Made by a program: the position numbers and the translations under genes. From JALZKA01 sp963721645 (lineage in GTDB: Bacteria > Actinomycetota > Thermoleophilia > Solirubrobacterales > 70-9): a DNA stretch of 64,000 nucleotides. The stretch covers positions 372,001 through 436,000 of the forward strand of contig CAVRJK010000002.1 of the NCBI GenBank assembly GCA_963721645.1, in the 5' to 3' direction. The notes beneath the pieces are model-generated. The model worked only from the letters and a program-made list of their open reading frames with translations, was not told where the DNA came from and ran no database searches. This document shows positions 16,878 through 25,775 of this stretch, in pieces; positions within the stretch are counted from its first letter, which is position 1, and every line of letters starts with the position of its first letter.

Positions 16878-18992
16878 GTGACCTCGGCCGGCGTCGAGCG
16901 CATTCGCGTACTGCTGGTCGAAGACGACGAGGACGACTACATGATCGTCCGCGACCTCCTGGCCGGGCAGGAGCGAACCCTCTTCGAGCTCGACTGGTCC
17001 CCGGCCTACGCAGAGGCCCGGGACGCGATCAGGGAGCGGCGCCACGACGTGTACCTGATCGACTATCAGCTCGGCTCGGAAACCGGGCTCGGCCTCATCG
17101 CCGAAGCGTTCGAGGAGAACCTGGAGCCCGTGATCATGCTCACCGGCCACACCGACTATTCGAACATCGATCTCGAGGCCGCTGAGCTAGGCGTCACCGA
17201 TTTCCTCTCGAAGAACCAGCTCGACGCGACTCTTCTCGAGCGCTCGATCCGTTACGCGATGACCCATCACCAGGCGCTCGGTGAGCTCCGCAAGAGCCGC
17301 GAGCGCTACGCCCTGGCGGTGGAAGGGGCTCACGACGGGATATGGGACTGGGACATCTCTACAGACGACATCCACCTGGGCCGGCGCTGGAAGGAGATCC
17401 TCGGATACGCGGACGATGAGATTGAAAGCACTCACGATGCCTGGACCAAACTCATCCATCCCGATGACATCGAGGCCGTCATGGCTTTGGTGCAGGCTCA
17501 TCTCGGCGGGCAAAGCGAGCATTTCGAGACCGAGCACCGGATGCGCCACGCAGACGGGGACTACCGTTGGGTGCTGAACCGTGGCGTCGCGTTCAGGGAC
17601 CGCGAGGGCCTCCCGGTGCGGATGGCGGGCAGCATGTCCGACATCACGGATCGCAAAACGGCCGAAGAGCGGCTTCGCCACGACGCGCTCCACGACTCCC
17701 TGACCGGCCTGCCGAACCGGACACTCTTCGTGGATCGGCTTCGCGTGGCGCTGGGTCGAGCGGTCAGGTCCGGGTGCAGGCACGCGGTGCTCTTCGTCGA
17801 TATCGACCGTTTCAAGCTGATCAACGACAGCTTCTCGCACGCGGTTGGAGACGAGCTCCTGATAGCGGCCGCACGCCGTCTTGACGCCGACCTGCGCCCT
17901 GGGGACACGGTCGCAAGGCTGGGGGGCGACGAGTTCACAATCCTTCTCGAGGGCATCGAGTCGCCCGAAGCCGCGGTGCGGATCGCAGAGCGGATCGAGG
18001 CTTCCCTCCGGGAGCCGATCCTGGTGTCGGGCCAGGAGCTTGCGATTACGGTCTCGGCCGGGATTGCGATCTCCGATCGCGAATCCGAGGCCGCGGAGCT
18101 GATGCGAAACGCCGACATCGCGATGTACGCGGCGAAGTTGGACGCGGAGAAGGCGATCGCAGTGTTCGACGTGAGCATGCACAGCCGCGTGGTGGAGCGT
18201 CTCCAGATCGAGACCGAGCTTCGGCGCGTTCTCGAGGAGGGACGGCTCGGGATCGCCTATCAGCCGATCATCGATCTCGCTCGGCGCCGTATCCATGGCT
18301 TCGAGGCGCTGGCGCGCTGGCCAGAAGGCGGCGAGTTCGTATCGCCCGCCCAGTTCATCCCCGTTGCCGAGGACACGGGCCTGATCCGGCAACTAGGCCT
18401 CGCGGTCCTGGATGGAGCCTGCGCACAACTCGCCATATGGAGGCGCGAAGGACTCGTGGGAGACGACATGACGATGTCCGTCAACGTCTCGGGGCGCCAG
18501 CTTGCCGACCCGGATTTTCCGGAAGTAGTCCGCGCAGCCCTCGACAAACACGGCCTGCTCGGCGAAATGATCAGGATCGAGATGACCGAGAGCACGGTGA
18601 TCGACGCACCGGACCAGATGCGCGATGCGCTCGCGCGGATCGCGGAGTTCGGCGTACGGGCACAGCTCGACGATTTCGGAACCGGCTACTCCTCGCTGAC
18701 GTTTCTCCACCACTTCTCCGGCGATGCGATCAAGATCGACCGCTCTTTCGTGATGTCGATGCACACTGACGCCGCGAACGAGGAGATCATCCGGGCCATC
18801 ATCGAGCTTGCGCACAACCTGGGACTGCGGGTGATCGCCGAGGGTGTCGAGAAAGAGCAGCAGTTGGCCATCCTGGAGTCAGTCGGGTGCGAGTACGCCC
18901 AGGGGTATCTGTTTGCCAGGCCGCTCAAACCCGAACCGGCGAGCGATCTTCTCCGGGTCTGGAACCGCGCGCCAGCGGAAAGTACGGGCTGA
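16878..18992 (+). CDS. REC-PAS-GGDEF-EAL cyclic di-GMP turnover protein
   Basis: The domains are REC (about 9-130, phospho-acceptor D62), PAS with PAC (about 140-262), GGDEF with intact RLGGDEF (349-353), and EAL with FEALARW (E476) and DDFGTGYSS near 595-603. Both catalytic signatures look intact, so it may both make and degrade cyclic di-GMP, with REC phosphorylation as the switch. It follows the response regulator by four bases in a three-gene phosphorelay-like operon. No PilZ or other cyclic di-GMP effector was recognised in the window. Confidence 0.92.
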   Translation: MTSAGVERIRVLLVEDDEDDYMIVRDLLAGQERTLFELDWSPAYAEARDAIRERRHDVYLIDYQLGSETGLGLIAEAFEENLEPVIMLTGHTDYSNIDLEAAELGVTDFLSKNQLDATLLERSIRYAMTHHQALGELRKSRERYALAVEGAHDGIWDWDISTDDIHLGRRWKEILGYADDEIESTHDAWTKLIHPDDIEAVMALVQAHLGGQSEHFETEHRMRHADGDYRWVLNRGVAFRDREGLPVRMAGSMSDITDRKTAEERLRHDALHDSLTGLPNRTLFVDRLRVALGRAVRSGCRHAVLFVDIDRFKLINDSFSHAVGDELLIAAARRLDADLRPGDTVARLGGDEFTILLEGIESPEAAVRIAERIEASLREPILVSGQELAITVSAGIAISDRESEAAELMRNADIAMYAAKLDAEKAIAVFDVSMHSRVVERLQIETELRRVLEEGRLGIAYQPIIDLARRRIHGFEALARWPEGGEFVSPAQFIPVAEDTGLIRQLGLAVLDGACAQLAIWRREGLVGDDMTMSVNVSGRQLADPDFPEVVRAALDKHGLLGEMIRIEMTESTVIDAPDQMRDALARIAEFGVRAQLDDFGTGYSSLTFLHHFSGDAIKIDRSFVMSMHTDAANEEIIRAIIELAHNLGLRVIAEGVEKEQQLAILESVGCEYAQGYLFARPLKPEPASDLLRVWNRAPAESTG

Positions 18993-19029
18993 GCGACGGC
19001 CTGGGGTAACTCGAAGGGCGCCCCTGGGT

Positions 19030-19161
19030 CTGAAATTTGGCTCCCCAGCCAACGGTTGTCGGTTGACGCCATCCGCCCAAGTTGGATCTTTGCGCGGTCC
19101 CGCCGGTCGGGAACTGAAACTTGGCTCGTCAGCCAACGGTTGTGGGTTGACGTCATCCGCC
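19030..19161. repeat. Two direct repeats of about 48 bp, each with a TTGGCT-N4-AGCCAA hairpin
   Basis: Copies at 19030-19077 and 19114-19161 are 84 bases apart. Each reads CTGAAA, then TTGGCT-N4-AGCCAA, then CGGTTGT, GGTTGACG and CATCCGCC. The hairpin arms are identical in both copies while the loops differ (CCCC and CGTC), which suggests the inverted repeat matters. Both copies contain TTGACG. They fill most of the gap in front of the MCE operon and are good operator candidates. Confidence 0.75.
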
Positions 19162-19175
19162 TGCCTGCGTAAGTT
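19147..19175 (+). promoter_or_regulatory. Promoter of the MCE operon
   Basis: TTGACG (19147-19152) and TAAGTT (19170-19175) are separated by 17 bases. The -35 box is part of the downstream hairpin repeat copy. The expected start of transcription, near 19182, is only about nine bases before the ATG at 19191, so the leader would be very short. Confidence 0.5.
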
Positions 19176-19190
19176 CGAAGGCTGACTGGC

Positions 19191-20681
19191 ATGGCTTCAG
19201 GGGAGACGAACGAGGAGAAGGCCCGCTGGCCGCTGGTGCTGGCGCTCGTTGCGCTGTCCGCGGCTCTGATTTGGCTGCTCTTTATTCGAGGCGGCGACAA
19301 GTACGAGATCACCGCCGAGTTCTCCAGCGCGAGTCAGCTCGTCGAGGGCAACGAGGTCACCATCGGCGGGGTCGCTGTCGGGCTGATCGACCGCATAGAT
19401 CTCGGACCGAACGGCCAGGCGATGGTCACCTTCAGCGTCGACGAGGATCACGCACCGCTCAGGCGGGGGACGGTTGCAACCGTCCGTTGGAAATCGCTCT
19501 CGAGCCAGGCTGCCCGCGAGGTCCAGTTGACCGTTCCCCCCTCCGGCGCGGATGGCGAGGAGATCCCCGATGGCGGCTCCTTGAGCATGCAGGAGACGGT
19601 TGGCGAGGTCGACATCGATCAGTTCTTCAACACCCTCGACGACAAGACCGTCAAGGGCCTTAAAAGGATCATCCAGGGCTTCGAGCGCTCCTACGAGGGC
19701 GTTGAGCGGAACGCAAACCGCGGCTTTGAATACCTGAATCCCCTGCTCTACCAGTCGCGCCGCACGTTCGCCGACCTGACCGCCGACGACGCGATGCTCG
19801 AGCAGTTCCTCGTCAGCGCGTCCAGATTCTCGGGGGCCCTCGCCGACCGCTCGGACGATGTTTCCCAGCTCGTCGGCAACCTCAACCTCATGATGAATGC
19901 GATCGGCGATCAGCGGACGGAGCTGGCTGAGGCGATCAGCCTGTTCCCCGGATTCCTGCGGGGCGCCAACACGACCTTCGTGAATCTGCGGGCGACACTT
20001 GATGACGTCGAGCCGCTCGTGGTCGCCACCAAGCCGGTGGCGGACGAGCTCGACCCCTATCTGACTGAGCTGCAGGGCTTCGCGCGCGGCGCCGTGCCCA
20101 CGGTCCGCGACCTGGCGGCCACCGTTCGCCGCCGCGGCAAGGGCAACGATCTCGTCGAGCTCCAAAAGCTCCAGCCACGGGTGACGAGGCGTGCGGTGGG
20201 TGAGGGTTCGCCGGACTGCGGGCCCAACACCGGAGAGCTCGCGGACGTGCTGGTGGCGGCTGACGACGAGTTCGATCAGGGCGCCTTCGGCGAGGCGAGG
20301 TGCTCATTGCGAAACGGCGACGCAAATCTCGCGTTCTTCCGCGCTTACGCCCCGGAGCTCGTCGCCTGGTTCGACGGCTTCAGCCACTCGGGCTACGGGG
20401 ACGCCATCGGCGCCGTCGGCCGTGTTTCCTTGACCCTGAATACCTTCGCGCCATCCATCCCAGGCCTGCCGGCGCTTCCCAATCTGGCCGACCTGGACAC
20501 GCCAGCCGACCAGCTTGACGCCCTGACGACCGGTCACGACCAGCGTTGCCCCGGTTCTGCCGAGCGGCCCGTAGACGATCTCAACCCCGGCGACGACTCG
20601 ATCCCGTTCACCGACGACGGCGCCCTGACCGATGGCGAAGACGGCGACTGCAACCCTGACCAGATCATCCCCGGCCCCTAG
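19191..20681 (+). CDS. MCE-family lipid-transport protein 1
   Basis: This 496-residue protein has one N-terminal membrane anchor (WPLVLALVALSAALIWLLF), an MCE/MlaD domain starting at YEITAEFSSASQLVEGNEV with the GGVAVGLIDRI core, a long helical region and an acidic Pro-rich tail. MCE proteins form hexameric tunnels that carry lipids across the cell envelope for an MlaE/YrbE permease. It is first of six MCE genes with overlapping or touching ends, matching the usual six-subunit set. The substrate is unknown. Confidence 0.88.
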   Translation: MASGETNEEKARWPLVLALVALSAALIWLLFIRGGDKYEITAEFSSASQLVEGNEVTIGGVAVGLIDRIDLGPNGQAMVTFSVDEDHAPLRRGTVATVRWKSLSSQAAREVQLTVPPSGADGEEIPDGGSLSMQETVGEVDIDQFFNTLDDKTVKGLKRIIQGFERSYEGVERNANRGFEYLNPLLYQSRRTFADLTADDAMLEQFLVSASRFSGALADRSDDVSQLVGNLNLMMNAIGDQRTELAEAISLFPGFLRGANTTFVNLRATLDDVEPLVVATKPVADELDPYLTELQGFARGAVPTVRDLAATVRRRGKGNDLVELQKLQPRVTRRAVGEGSPDCGPNTGELADVLVAADDEFDQGAFGEARCSLRNGDANLAFFRAYAPELVAWFDGFSHSGYGDAIGAVGRVSLTLNTFAPSIPGLPALPNLADLDTPADQLDALTTGHDQRCPGSAERPVDDLNPGDDSIPFTDDGALTDGEDGDCNPDQIIPGP

Positions 20682-20683
20682 CC

Positions 20684-22402
20684 ATGAGAAGGATCATCGC
20701 CATCCCCCTCGCGCTCGCCGCCCTCTGGGCCGGTTGGTCGACCGTCGCCTCCGCCGACGAGGACGTCCGGACCTACCAGATCGAGATGTACAACGCGTTC
20801 GGCATCGTCGAGCAATCGGAAGTGCGCGTTTCGGGCGTGAACGTCGGCGAGGTGCAGGGGCTTGACGTGAATGCGGAGAAGCGAGCTGTCGTCACCGTCG
20901 AGGTCTCCGACGAACTCGCGGTCCTGGGCGACGAGACGACGTGCTCGTCGGAGCCCCAGTCGCTGATCGCGGAGTACTTCATCGACTGTCAGCCGGCAGG
21001 ACAGCCCCTGGAGGACGGCGGAACGATTCCGGCTTCGCGCGTTTCCCAGACGGTCCAGCCCGACCTGGTGCAAAACACCTTGCGCGAGCCGTTCAAACAG
21101 CGCTTTCGCCTGCTGATCAACGAGTTCGGAACCGGTCTGGCAGGCAACTCGGAGGCGTTGAACGAGGCGATCCGGCTCGGCGCGCCCGCGCTGTCGGACC
21201 TCAAGGAGGTCACCGAGACCCTGCGCAACCAGCGCACGACCATCCGCTCGTTGAACGAGGACTCGAGTCAGACGATCGGCGAGCTCGCCAAGCGGCGCGA
21301 CGAGATCGTGGACTTCGTCGACGAAGCCGAGGACACCGCCGCGATCTCCGCGGCGAGGACGGACGACGTCTCGACCAACTTCAGCCTTCTGGACGACTTC
21401 CTCGGTGAGCTTCGGCCGAGCCTCGTGCAGCTCGATCGCCTGGCCCGCGCGCAGACGCCGCTTCTAAACAACCTGCGTGGGGCAGCACCCGACCTGGCGC
21501 GCCTTTCGGCCAACCTACCGGCCTTCAACCGCAACTCCGAAGACGCGCTGCGGACGCTCGGCAACGCCGGCGACGTCGGCCGGCGCGCTCTTACAAACGG
21601 GGCTGACGAGATCGAGCTCTTGGCCGAAGCAGGCCGCAAGGCCACGCCGGCGCTCGAGCCGCTCGGCGATCTGCTCTCCGACCTTGACGATCCGCGCCGG
21701 GCCGTCGAGATCGACGAGGGTGCCGGCGACGACACCGGACGCACCGGCTTGGAGCCCGGGCAGCGCAACACCATGGGCTACACCGGCCTCGAAGGCCTTC
21801 TCAACTACGTCCGCAACCAGGCGCTTACGATCAACCAGTTCGACGGCGTCTCGCACCTCTTCCGCTTCGGCATCTACGAGGCGAACACCGGCGCCTGCGG
21901 GTCGTTCAACTCAGGGCGCAACCCCGACACGGGAGCCCTGGGCGTACCCGCGCAAGGCGGCGGCGTGACGACGAAGATCTCCGAGGTCGCCGAATGCGCT
22001 GCCTGGCTGGGGGCAAACCAGGGCGGAATCGCAGAAGGCCATACGGATGACGACCTCGGGCTGCCGCGCTACGACCCGGCGGCCTGCCCGAACGGGACGC
22101 TTCCCCTCGACGCGGCGACCCGCTACTGCGACCCTGGCGGACCGCGGCGCGAAGCCGACAGCAAGAAGCGCCTGAAGACGTCGAACGGCGCCGATAAAAA
22201 GCGTGATCGCCCCTCTCGCGACACCGGGTCCAACCCACCTGGGGCTGCCGGCGCGGGCGGCGATCTCCCGGACGGCCTCGACCTGCCCGGCCTCGGCGGC
22301 CTTTCGCCCAACCCTGGCGGCCCGGGCCTTGGCTCTGGCGGCGGCGGCGGAAGCTCGACCGATGCGACGACCGACCTCCTCGACTTCCTCTTCAGCCCAT
22401 GA
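20684..22402 (+). CDS. MCE-family lipid-transport protein 2
   Basis: This 572-residue protein has a signal-like N-terminus ending VASADE, then an MCE domain (YQIEMYNAFGIVEQSEVRVSGVNVGEVQGL) and a long helical region. The MCE domain includes CSSEPQSLIAEYFIDC, a pair of Cys residues able to form a disulfide. The last 70 residues are unusual: a Gly/Pro-rich segment (GGLSPNPGGPGLG and a GGGGG run) ending LLDFLFSP. It begins two bases after gene 1, and its stop overlaps the next start as ATGA. Confidence 0.86.
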   Translation: MRRIIAIPLALAALWAGWSTVASADEDVRTYQIEMYNAFGIVEQSEVRVSGVNVGEVQGLDVNAEKRAVVTVEVSDELAVLGDETTCSSEPQSLIAEYFIDCQPAGQPLEDGGTIPASRVSQTVQPDLVQNTLREPFKQRFRLLINEFGTGLAGNSEALNEAIRLGAPALSDLKEVTETLRNQRTTIRSLNEDSSQTIGELAKRRDEIVDFVDEAEDTAAISAARTDDVSTNFSLLDDFLGELRPSLVQLDRLARAQTPLLNNLRGAAPDLARLSANLPAFNRNSEDALRTLGNAGDVGRRALTNGADEIELLAEAGRKATPALEPLGDLLSDLDDPRRAVEIDEGAGDDTGRTGLEPGQRNTMGYTGLEGLLNYVRNQALTINQFDGVSHLFRFGIYEANTGACGSFNSGRNPDTGALGVPAQGGGVTTKISEVAECAAWLGANQGGIAEGHTDDDLGLPRYDPAACPNGTLPLDAATRYCDPGGPRREADSKKRLKTSNGADKKRDRPSRDTGSNPPGAAGAGGDLPDGLDLPGLGGLSPNPGGPGLGSGGGGGSSTDATTDLLDFLFSP

Positions 22403-24081
22403 GAAGCAGTCCGACAAGAGTCCTCGCAGCCTCACCGACCATGGTCGGTGCGATCACGGTCCTGATCGCCATCGTCGCGGTGTTCTTGGCCTACAACGCC
22501 AACCAAGGCCTGCCGTTCGTGCCGGTCTACCGCGTGTCGGTCGACATTCCTAACGGCGCTCGAATGACCGATGCCAACGAGATCAGGATCGGCGGCACCC
22601 GGGTAGGTGTGATCGAGTCGATTGAGCCGATCGTCGACGAGAGTTCAGGGCAGACGGTGGCCGTAGATTCCGGGGAGGAAGAGCTGCCGCAAGTCGCAGC
22701 ACGGCTGAACCTCAAACTCGACGAGGCGGCAAAGCCGCTTCCCGTGGACTCGGTCTTCCGCGTGCGTTATCGCTCCGCTTTCGGACTCAAGTACCTCGAG
22801 ATTGTGCGAGGGACGGGTAAGCCGGCGGGGGAGGGCACCATCTTCGACGGGCTCGACGACGGAGCAATATGCGATCTGCCGATCGAGGCAGACGGTCAGT
22901 TCGCGGCAGACAGGGACCCTGCGTCCGAGAACGGCTGCTTCCAGGCACAAGACGAGTTCGACGACCTGGGCAACACGTACGACCGCAAGACCCGCCTGGC
23001 GCAGCGCAACAACTTCGAAGGCTTCGGCAGCGCCTTTGCCGGCCGCGGGGTCAGCCTCAACGACACGATCCAGGAGCTCGGTCCCCTGATGCGCTTCCTG
23101 GGCCCGGTGGCGCGGAACCTCTCCGACCCGAGGACACGACTCGACCGGCTCTTCCCGGCGCTGGCGCGGACAGCCGACCTCGTCCAGCCCGTGGCGGTGC
23201 TCCAGGCCGAGCAGTTTGCCTTCGCCGCGCGGGCCTTCGAGGCGATCTCTCGTGATCCGGACGCATATGCGACGGTGATCGAGCAGGGCCCGGCGACCCT
23301 CCGTACAGCGATCACGCTCTTGCCTGCCCAGCGTGAGTTCAACCGCAAGTTCGCAGACCTCGCGATCGAGCTCAATCCCGGCATCGAGGACCTCCGCACG
23401 GCCGCTCCCGCGCTGAATGAGGCAGTCGAGGTCGGGACCCCGGTGCTCGGCAATCAGCCTCCAGTGAACAGGCGCCTGGAGGCAGCGCTCGGTGCGCTCA
23501 ACCGGCTCGTCCAGCAGCCATCGACCCGCATCACGCTGATGCACCTGGCCGACACGTTCGAGGAGGCGACTCCGCTGGTGCGCCATGTCGCCCCGGCCCA
23601 GACGGTCTGCAACTACTGGAACTACTGGTTCACCTACTTCCCGAACGCGCTCTCCGACGAGGAGCCGCTCCTCGGTAATGCGTTCCGCCAGACCCTCACC
23701 CGATTCCCGGCCGCGCAGACGGTGGAGACCTCCCTCGGCGGCTACTCGGGCCTGCCCGCAAATGCCAAGTCCGGCCCCGCGGATCCCGACGGCAACGGAG
23801 TGTTCAAGCCGTACGAGCTTCCGCTCTTCAACTCTCATCCCTACGCACCGACCGGGCAGGCCGGGTCAGACCGTGACTGCCAGCCGGGCCAGACCGGGTA
23901 CCCGCTCGGATTCCAGCCCACAACCGGGCAGCCCGGTTCCGATCCCGCCAACCGCGCTTCTGATCTGCCCGGCAGCCGCGGTGTGACGACCCTGTTCTGG
24001 AACGCGGACGGAAACCGCCAGATCGTCGACACCACCAACCCCAAGCGCGCCCCCGAGACATGGAAGGGGATCGGTCGATGA
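22399..24081 (+). CDS. MCE-family lipid-transport protein 3
   Basis: This 560-residue protein has an N-terminal anchor (VGAITVLIAIVAVFLAYNA) and an MCE domain (YRVSVDIPNGARMTDANEIRIGG with GVIESIEPI). A helical stretch follows, then a C-terminal region with Asn/Trp-rich TVCNYWNYWFTYF. That motif is shared by several actinobacterial MCE subunits. ATGA overlaps on both sides show tight translational coupling within the six-gene set. Confidence 0.87.
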   Translation: MRSSPTRVLAASPTMVGAITVLIAIVAVFLAYNANQGLPFVPVYRVSVDIPNGARMTDANEIRIGGTRVGVIESIEPIVDESSGQTVAVDSGEEELPQVAARLNLKLDEAAKPLPVDSVFRVRYRSAFGLKYLEIVRGTGKPAGEGTIFDGLDDGAICDLPIEADGQFAADRDPASENGCFQAQDEFDDLGNTYDRKTRLAQRNNFEGFGSAFAGRGVSLNDTIQELGPLMRFLGPVARNLSDPRTRLDRLFPALARTADLVQPVAVLQAEQFAFAARAFEAISRDPDAYATVIEQGPATLRTAITLLPAQREFNRKFADLAIELNPGIEDLRTAAPALNEAVEVGTPVLGNQPPVNRRLEAALGALNRLVQQPSTRITLMHLADTFEEATPLVRHVAPAQTVCNYWNYWFTYFPNALSDEEPLLGNAFRQTLTRFPAAQTVETSLGGYSGLPANAKSGPADPDGNGVFKPYELPLFNSHPYAPTGQAGSDRDCQPGQTGYPLGFQPTTGQPGSDPANRASDLPGSRGVTTLFWNADGNRQIVDTTNPKRAPETWKGIGR

Positions 24082-25775
24082 GGGCCCGACGGCGCGAACG
24101 TCTCCCCAACTGGGTGATCGGCCTCTTCCTGATCGCGATGATCGCGGTCGGGTCGATGGTCGCCTGGACGAAGGAGCTTCCGTGGGCTGATCACTACGAG
24201 GTGACGGCGGTCTTCGAGTCGGGCCAGAAGCTGCGTACGTCCAACCCCGTGCGTATTGCCGGCGTCAACGTCGGCGAGGTGACCGACGTCAAGCTCCTCA
24301 CAGAAGACGAGACCGACCAGACCGTGGCGACCACGGCTGACGCGCTGGATTCGCCGGAAGGGGGAGGCGTGGCGGTCACGATGTCGCTCGACGAGGACGC
24401 CCTGCCGCTCCACGAGGATGCGCTCTTCAAGATTCGCCCGCGCCTTTTCCTCGAGGGGAACTACTTCATCGACGTGCAGCCGGGCAGTCCGTCGGCCCCC
24501 GTCGTCGCCGAAGACCACACCTTCCCCGTCAACCGCACTTCGTACTCGGTGCAGCTCGATCAGGTGCTGACAACCCTCCAGTACGACGTGCGCCAGAACC
24601 TGCAGACGCTCCTCCAGGAGTTCGGCTCCGCGCTCTCGGTCCACGGCGGCGCCGACGGGCTTCGACAGCTCAACAAGGCGGGTCCCAACCTTAGGTTCTC
24701 GGCGCAGGTCGCGGAATCCACCCGCGGCACGCAGGAAGGCGACCTTCGCGGCATGATCTCCGGCCTCAGTCGAGTGCTGGGAGGACTCTCCAAGAGCGAG
24801 TCGGATCTGCGAGAGCTCATAACCAACTTCCGCATCTTCACTGGGTCGTTCGCCGCCGAGGACGAGGCGCTCGGACGTGCGATCGAGCAGCTGCCGGACA
24901 CGCTTCGGGCAGCCCAGCCGGCTTTCGACAATCTGAACGCTTCCTTCCCGATGGTCCGCGCCTTTGCGCGGGAGGCGCTGCCCGGCGTCAAGACCTCCCC
25001 GGAGAGCCTCAGGGCCTCCCGTCCGTTCATCGAGCAGCTCCGCCTGCTGACGTCACCACCAGAGCTGCAGGGCCTGGTCAAGGATCTTCGCCCGACCGTG
25101 CCCCGCCTCTGGGCACTTGGCCGCGCGAACGTGGACCTCTTCAAGGAGACCCGCGCCTTCTCCTCCTGCTTCAACGAGGTCATCGTTCCCTGGTCGAAGG
25201 ATGAGGTCGCAGCCGCCAATCCGGCGTACCCGCACGGCGCCAATGGTGCTCAGGTGTTCGAGGAGGGGCCGTTCGGCATTACCGGCACCGCCGTCGAGAG
25301 CCGATCGGGCGATGCGAACGGTCAGAACCTCCGCGTTCTCGGCGGATCCGGAGCCAACCTCGTGCGCTCGAACATCGGCGGTCTGGGCGACGTCGTCGGA
25401 CTTACGCCTTACGAGCTGCTCGGCGCCATGCCCGCGCTCAATGACTCAGCCAAGACCCCTTTCCGGCCAAACGTGAACTGCGAAACCCAGGAGCCGCCGA
25501 ATCTCGAAGGTGGGCTGGGTGCGCCGCCCGCGGACCAGACGCCGGTGTCGCGGAACATGCAGGGGATCGGGGCGCTTGAGGGCCAGGGTGCCGACCGGTT
25601 CCGCTCGATGGTGGATCTTCTGAACGACCTCGGCGACGCTGCGAGCCTGGTCGACTCCGACGACCGGAGCACCCGCCGCGGCGCGCTCCGCGATCTGGAC
25701 CGCGCCCAAGGGTTCCTGGGTGAGATTGGCCTCGGCGACACCGATCTCGAGAGCGCTCTGGGGGTCGATCGATGA
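24078..25775 (+). CDS. MCE-family lipid-transport protein 4
   Basis: The ATG at 24078 overlaps the preceding stop as ATGA and is preferred to an in-frame ATG 18 bases earlier. The anchor is LPNWVIGLFLIAMIAVGSMVA, followed by an MCE domain (YEVTAVFESGQKLRTSNPVRIAGVNVGEVTDV) with PRLFLEGNYFIDVQPGSP. A long helical region and a C-terminal acidic segment complete the protein. It is one of six subunits expected to assemble as a hetero-hexamer. Confidence 0.87.
   Translation: MRARRRERLPNWVIGLFLIAMIAVGSMVAWTKELPWADHYEVTAVFESGQKLRTSNPVRIAGVNVGEVTDVKLLTEDETDQTVATTADALDSPEGGGVAVTMSLDEDALPLHEDALFKIRPRLFLEGNYFIDVQPGSPSAPVVAEDHTFPVNRTSYSVQLDQVLTTLQYDVRQNLQTLLQEFGSALSVHGGADGLRQLNKAGPNLRFSAQVAESTRGTQEGDLRGMISGLSRVLGGLSKSESDLRELITNFRIFTGSFAAEDEALGRAIEQLPDTLRAAQPAFDNLNASFPMVRAFAREALPGVKTSPESLRASRPFIEQLRLLTSPPELQGLVKDLRPTVPRLWALGRANVDLFKETRAFSSCFNEVIVPWSKDEVAAANPAYPHGANGAQVFEEGPFGITGTAVESRSGDANGQNLRVLGGSGANLVRSNIGGLGDVVGLTPYELLGAMPALNDSAKTPFRPNVNCETQEPPNLEGGLGAPPADQTPVSRNMQGIGALEGQGADRFRSMVDLLNDLGDAASLVDSDDRSTRRGALRDLDRAQGFLGEIGLGDTDLESALGVDR

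Noticed and set aside
17187..18392. Long antisense open frame under the GGDEF-EAL gene
   Set aside because: High-GC DNA leaves long open frames on the opposite strand. The product has no recognisable domain, whereas the sense strand encodes a complete multi-domain protein.
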